A stretch of DNA of 16,398 nucleotides from NCBI GenBank assembly GCA_964622075.1, contig CAZUMR010000051.1, forward strand, positions 1 to 16,398, in the 5' to 3' direction. Source of the stretch: WAPX01 sp964622075. Its GTDB lineage: Archaea; Halobacteriota; Archaeoglobi; Archaeoglobales; Archaeoglobaceae. The notes under the pieces are model-generated. The model did not search any database and had not been told where the DNA came from. It saw only the letters and a list, made by a program, of their open reading frames with translations. Position 1 is the stretch's first letter, and every line of letters starts with the position of its first letter. Of this stretch, positions 14,187 to 16,398 are shown in pieces. Made by a program: the position numbers and the translations under genes.

Positions 14187-16224
14187 GCCGGTAAAGATGG
14201 TTAAGGTCTCGGTAGTGGGGCCAAAGGAGTACTTGGCCACTACCTCTGAGACCCTGCACAGAGCTTACGCTCTGCACATCGAAGATCCGGCTGAAGACGA
14301 GTACTTCAAAATCGGTGAACCACTGGAAAAAGCTTCAACAGTTTCAAAGTACCTCGTCCTTCTGAGGAGCTACATATCTCACCTTAAGGTAGATCCGGAC
14401 AAGATATTTCCGAGCAGAAAGTACAGGGTAAGCGAAATTGAATCCCAGATACAGCAGAAACTTGATGAGTTCCAGCAGGAGATAGGTACGAGAATAGACA
14501 AGCTGAAAACGCTCAGCGACAAGCTTAAATCAATAGAGGACGAGCTTAAAGCTCTCGAACCACTTAAAGTTCTTGGTCTTTCTCCAAAGCTTCTAAAGGG
14601 CTACAAACACCTTCGCTGTTTTGTTGGTCTCGTCAGAGACGATCCGACTGACAGGATAAGGGAGGTAACCTCTGATTTTGAAATATTCATCAAGGAGTAC
14701 GAGAAGGAGTACGTGGTTGCAGTATTTGTAAGGAAGGCAGTGGAGGAAGAGGTTTACGCAGTCCTTCAGGAGTTCTCATATAGAGAACTTCCAGTGCCAG
14801 ATGTGGATAGTGTTGAGGAGAGGATAAAAGAGCTGCTGGACGAGAAGGCAAGAATACAGGATGAAATAGAGAGAGTCGAAAAAGAACTTGAGGAGATCAA
14901 AGCAAAAGAAGTCGAGTTCATGCTTGCCATGGAAGAGTACCTCAGCATAGAACTTGAGAAGGCAGAACTTCCGCTCAGAACTCTTGTCTCCAAGTACGCA
15001 TTCATGATCGTTGGATACGTGCCTGCGAAGGACTTTGACAGGGTAAAGAGAGAGGTCGAATCCAAGACTGACGGCAAGGTTATGGTAGAACAGGTTGAGG
15101 ATGAAGAATTTAACCCGCCAACAATGCTCAAGAACCCGGCTGGAGTCAGGAACTTCGAACTGCTTACAACGACATTCGGAATTCCGAAGTACCACGAAAT
15201 AGATCCAACACTCTTCATGTCGATATTCTTCCCGATATTCTTTGGAATGATGCTCGGTGATGTCGGTTATGGTCTCGCTGTCCTTGCACTTGCCCTGTTC
15301 CTCAAGGGTGTTTACAAGACGGAGGGCTGGCAGAGGCTGCTGAACATCCTCGTTTACTCCGGAATTTCGACAATAGCATTCGGTCTGATATACGGTGAAT
15401 TCTTTGGAGCAGAAATCTTTGGGCCTGAGAGCATCTTCGGACTCAAAAACATCATGCCACTCTTCCCGAGAGCTGGCAGTGGTGAAATGGCTGAAATTGC
15501 GGCTTACGACGTAAAATTCCTGCTGCTGATAACACTGTTCATAGGTCTTGCAATGATAATCTTCGGCTTTGTGCTCGGTTTCATAAATGTGTACAGGGAG
15601 CACGGCTTCAAGGAAGCTCTTCTTGAGAAGGGAACTTGGATTTTCGGTATGCTCGGTCTCGGTTTTGCTATCGTTGGCTTCACCTACAACTTGGGTGTTT
15701 ACCACCAGATTGCCTACTACACATTCCACATGCACAACGTTAACCCGCACTTCACGAAGCAGCCATCCCTGCCACTTCCAATAACGCCGGGCTGGCAGAA
15801 CGGAGTTAACGTGTTCTACGTAATTGCTCTGCCTCTCGTTGTGATATGGCTGATAATGCTGCTGATGCACGAGATACCAAAGATGGGTGGAATTGGTGCA
15901 GTCATGGGTCTTGAGCTCCTCACGTACTTCGGACAGGTACTCAGCTTCGCTCGAATTCTGGCTATCGGTCTGTCTTCAGTTTACATAGCGTTCGTCGCCA
16001 ACTTCATGGGCGGCATGATAATGAAGAAGGGCGGAGTGCTGATAATTGCAGGAATCCTTGTGATGCTGATATTCCACGGAATAAACTACCTGCTCGGTAT
16101 CCTCGACCCAGGTCTGCAGTCCCTTCGATTGCACTACGTTGAGTTCTTCACGAAGTTCTTCGAGGGTGGTGGCAGACTCTTCAAGCCCTTCGGTAGGGTG
16201 AAGAGGTTTTTGGAGGACGAATAA
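14179..16224 (+). CDS. ahaI: A-type ATP synthase membrane subunit I (subunit a)
   Basis: This 681-residue protein is normal in length for the family. The first ~330 residues are soluble and coiled-coil rich (LDEKARIQDEIERVEKELEE is one such stretch) and bind the peripheral stalks. The rest is membrane-embedded with about seven to eight helices, starting at LFMSIFFPIFFGMMLGDVGYG. The essential arginine of the ion half-channels is R592 in LSFARILAIGL. With the K ring this subunit forms the ion path, and rotation drives ATP synthesis or ATP-driven pumping. Whether H+ or Na+ is used cannot be read from the part of K that is visible. The ATG lies inside the end of ahaH (8-bp overlap) with GGTGG just upstream, so the two genes are translationally coupled. 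Confidence 0.97.
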   Translation: MLKPVKMVKVSVVGPKEYLATTSETLHRAYALHIEDPAEDEYFKIGEPLEKASTVSKYLVLLRSYISHLKVDPDKIFPSRKYRVSEIESQIQQKLDEFQQEIGTRIDKLKTLSDKLKSIEDELKALEPLKVLGLSPKLLKGYKHLRCFVGLVRDDPTDRIREVTSDFEIFIKEYEKEYVVAVFVRKAVEEEVYAVLQEFSYRELPVPDVDSVEERIKELLDEKARIQDEIERVEKELEEIKAKEVEFMLAMEEYLSIELEKAELPLRTLVSKYAFMIVGYVPAKDFDRVKREVESKTDGKVMVEQVEDEEFNPPTMLKNPAGVRNFELLTTTFGIPKYHEIDPTLFMSIFFPIFFGMMLGDVGYGLAVLALALFLKGVYKTEGWQRLLNILVYSGISTIAFGLIYGEFFGAEIFGPESIFGLKNIMPLFPRAGSGEMAEIAAYDVKFLLLITLFIGLAMIIFGFVLGFINVYREHGFKEALLEKGTWIFGMLGLGFAIVGFTYNLGVYHQIAYYTFHMHNVNPHFTKQPSLPLPITPGWQNGVNVFYVIALPLVVIWLIMLLMHEIPKMGGIGAVMGLELLTYFGQVLSFARILAIGLSSVYIAFVANFMGGMIMKKGGVLIIAGILVMLIFHGINYLLGILDPGLQSLRLHYVEFFTKFFEGGGRLFKPFGRVKRFLEDE

Positions 16225-16257
16225 GGGTGGAAAAGGTAGAATAAACGTGTTAAAAAA

Positions 16258-16265
16258 GGAGGTGA
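16258..16265 (+). promoter_or_regulatory. Full-length Shine-Dalgarno site before ahaK
   Basis: GGAGGTGA, a complete match to the archaeal anti-SD, stands 6 nt before the ATG at 16272. It is the strongest ribosome binding site in the window, as suits a ring subunit needed in many copies. An ATG at 16266 is followed at once by TAA and is not a gene start. Confidence 0.75.
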
Positions 16266-16271
16266 ATGTAA

Positions 16272-16398
16272 ATGGTGTTGGATATAGCAAAAGGTTTGAT
16301 CGCAATCGGTGCTGGTCTCGCTGTTGGACTGGCTGGTATTGGTGCTGGACTCGGTGAGAGCGGAATCGGTGCAGCTGCAGTAGGAGCTACAGCAGAGG
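16272..16398 (+). CDS. ahaK: A-type ATP synthase proteolipid subunit K (subunit c), 5' end only
   Basis: The first 42 codons are in the window; the gene runs off the right edge. After MVLDIAKGL the sequence is a glycine- and alanine-rich hydrophobic helix (AIGAGLAVGLAGIGAGLGES), the standard first transmembrane hairpin helix of c/K subunits, followed by the loop and the start of GIGAAAVGATAE. The subunit forms the rotating membrane ring and carries the ion-binding carboxylate in its second helix, beyond the window. The 47-bp gap from ahaI contains the near-perfect ribosome binding site. Number of hairpins per gene and ion specificity cannot be seen. Confidence 0.95.
   Translation, partial: MVLDIAKGLIAIGAGLAVGLAGIGAGLGESGIGAAAVGATAE

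Noticed and set aside
14776..15870. Long minus-strand frame of about 364 codons opposite ahaI
   Set aside because: The residue pattern (rich in His, Glu, Val and Cys) is that expected from antisense of a conserved membrane gene; no start signal is present.

Overview
The window looks like the chromosome of a hyperthermophilic euryarchaeon, most likely of the Archaeoglobales (Archaeoglobus, Ferroglobus or Geoglobus type). This is inferred from gene content and signals, not from a marker gene. The grounds are the start of an A-type ATP synthase operon (subunits H, I, K), a geranylgeranyl-reductase-family flavoprotein, archaeal BRE/TATA promoters, T-run terminators, GGAGGTGA-type ribosome binding sites and AGA/AGG/ATA-rich codon use. 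An acetate-type transporter beside an acyl-CoA ligase suggests organic-acid use.

Layout. Positions 1-2880 (+) hold the 3' end of a CobN-type chelatase large subunit and a fused AAA+/VWA chelatase motor, the two parts of an ATP-driven metal chelatase. Positions 2999-3565 (+) hold a small metallo-beta-lactamase-fold protein, convergent with a geranylgeranyl-reductase-family flavoprotein (3583-4761, -). Positions 4920-7547 (-) hold a GPR1/FUN34/YaaH (SatP-type) acetate transporter and an AMP-forming acyl-CoA synthetase. They are separated by a 408-bp AT-rich gap, each has its own promoter, and both promoters share an AAACGTTT element. Positions 7752-8669 (+) hold a polytopic membrane protein whose 3' end overlaps a cysteine-cluster (YkgJ-like) protein on the other strand (8653-9150, -).

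A tight five-gene (+) operon follows from one divergent promoter (9203-13655): a GT4 glycosyltransferase, a membrane GT2 glycosyltransferase, an AglD/UPF0104-type membrane protein, a BioD-like P-loop/DRTGG protein and a MoaD/ThiS-type ubiquitin fold. The first three look like a small glycolipid or glycan assembly unit. The last two may be passengers or may have metabolic or sulfur-carrier roles. A T-run ends this unit, a strong TATA follows, and the A-type ATP synthase operon begins (ahaH, ahaI, and ahaK cut by the window edge).

Several starts were moved from the longest open frame because a clear Shine-Dalgarno motif or TATA spacing points to an internal ATG. No tRNA, rRNA, CRISPR array or insertion sequence was seen. 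I see no clear new defence or mobile system. The best leads are the shared promoter element, the odd codon use of the cobN end, and the glycosyltransferase/DRTGG/ubiquitin-fold operon.
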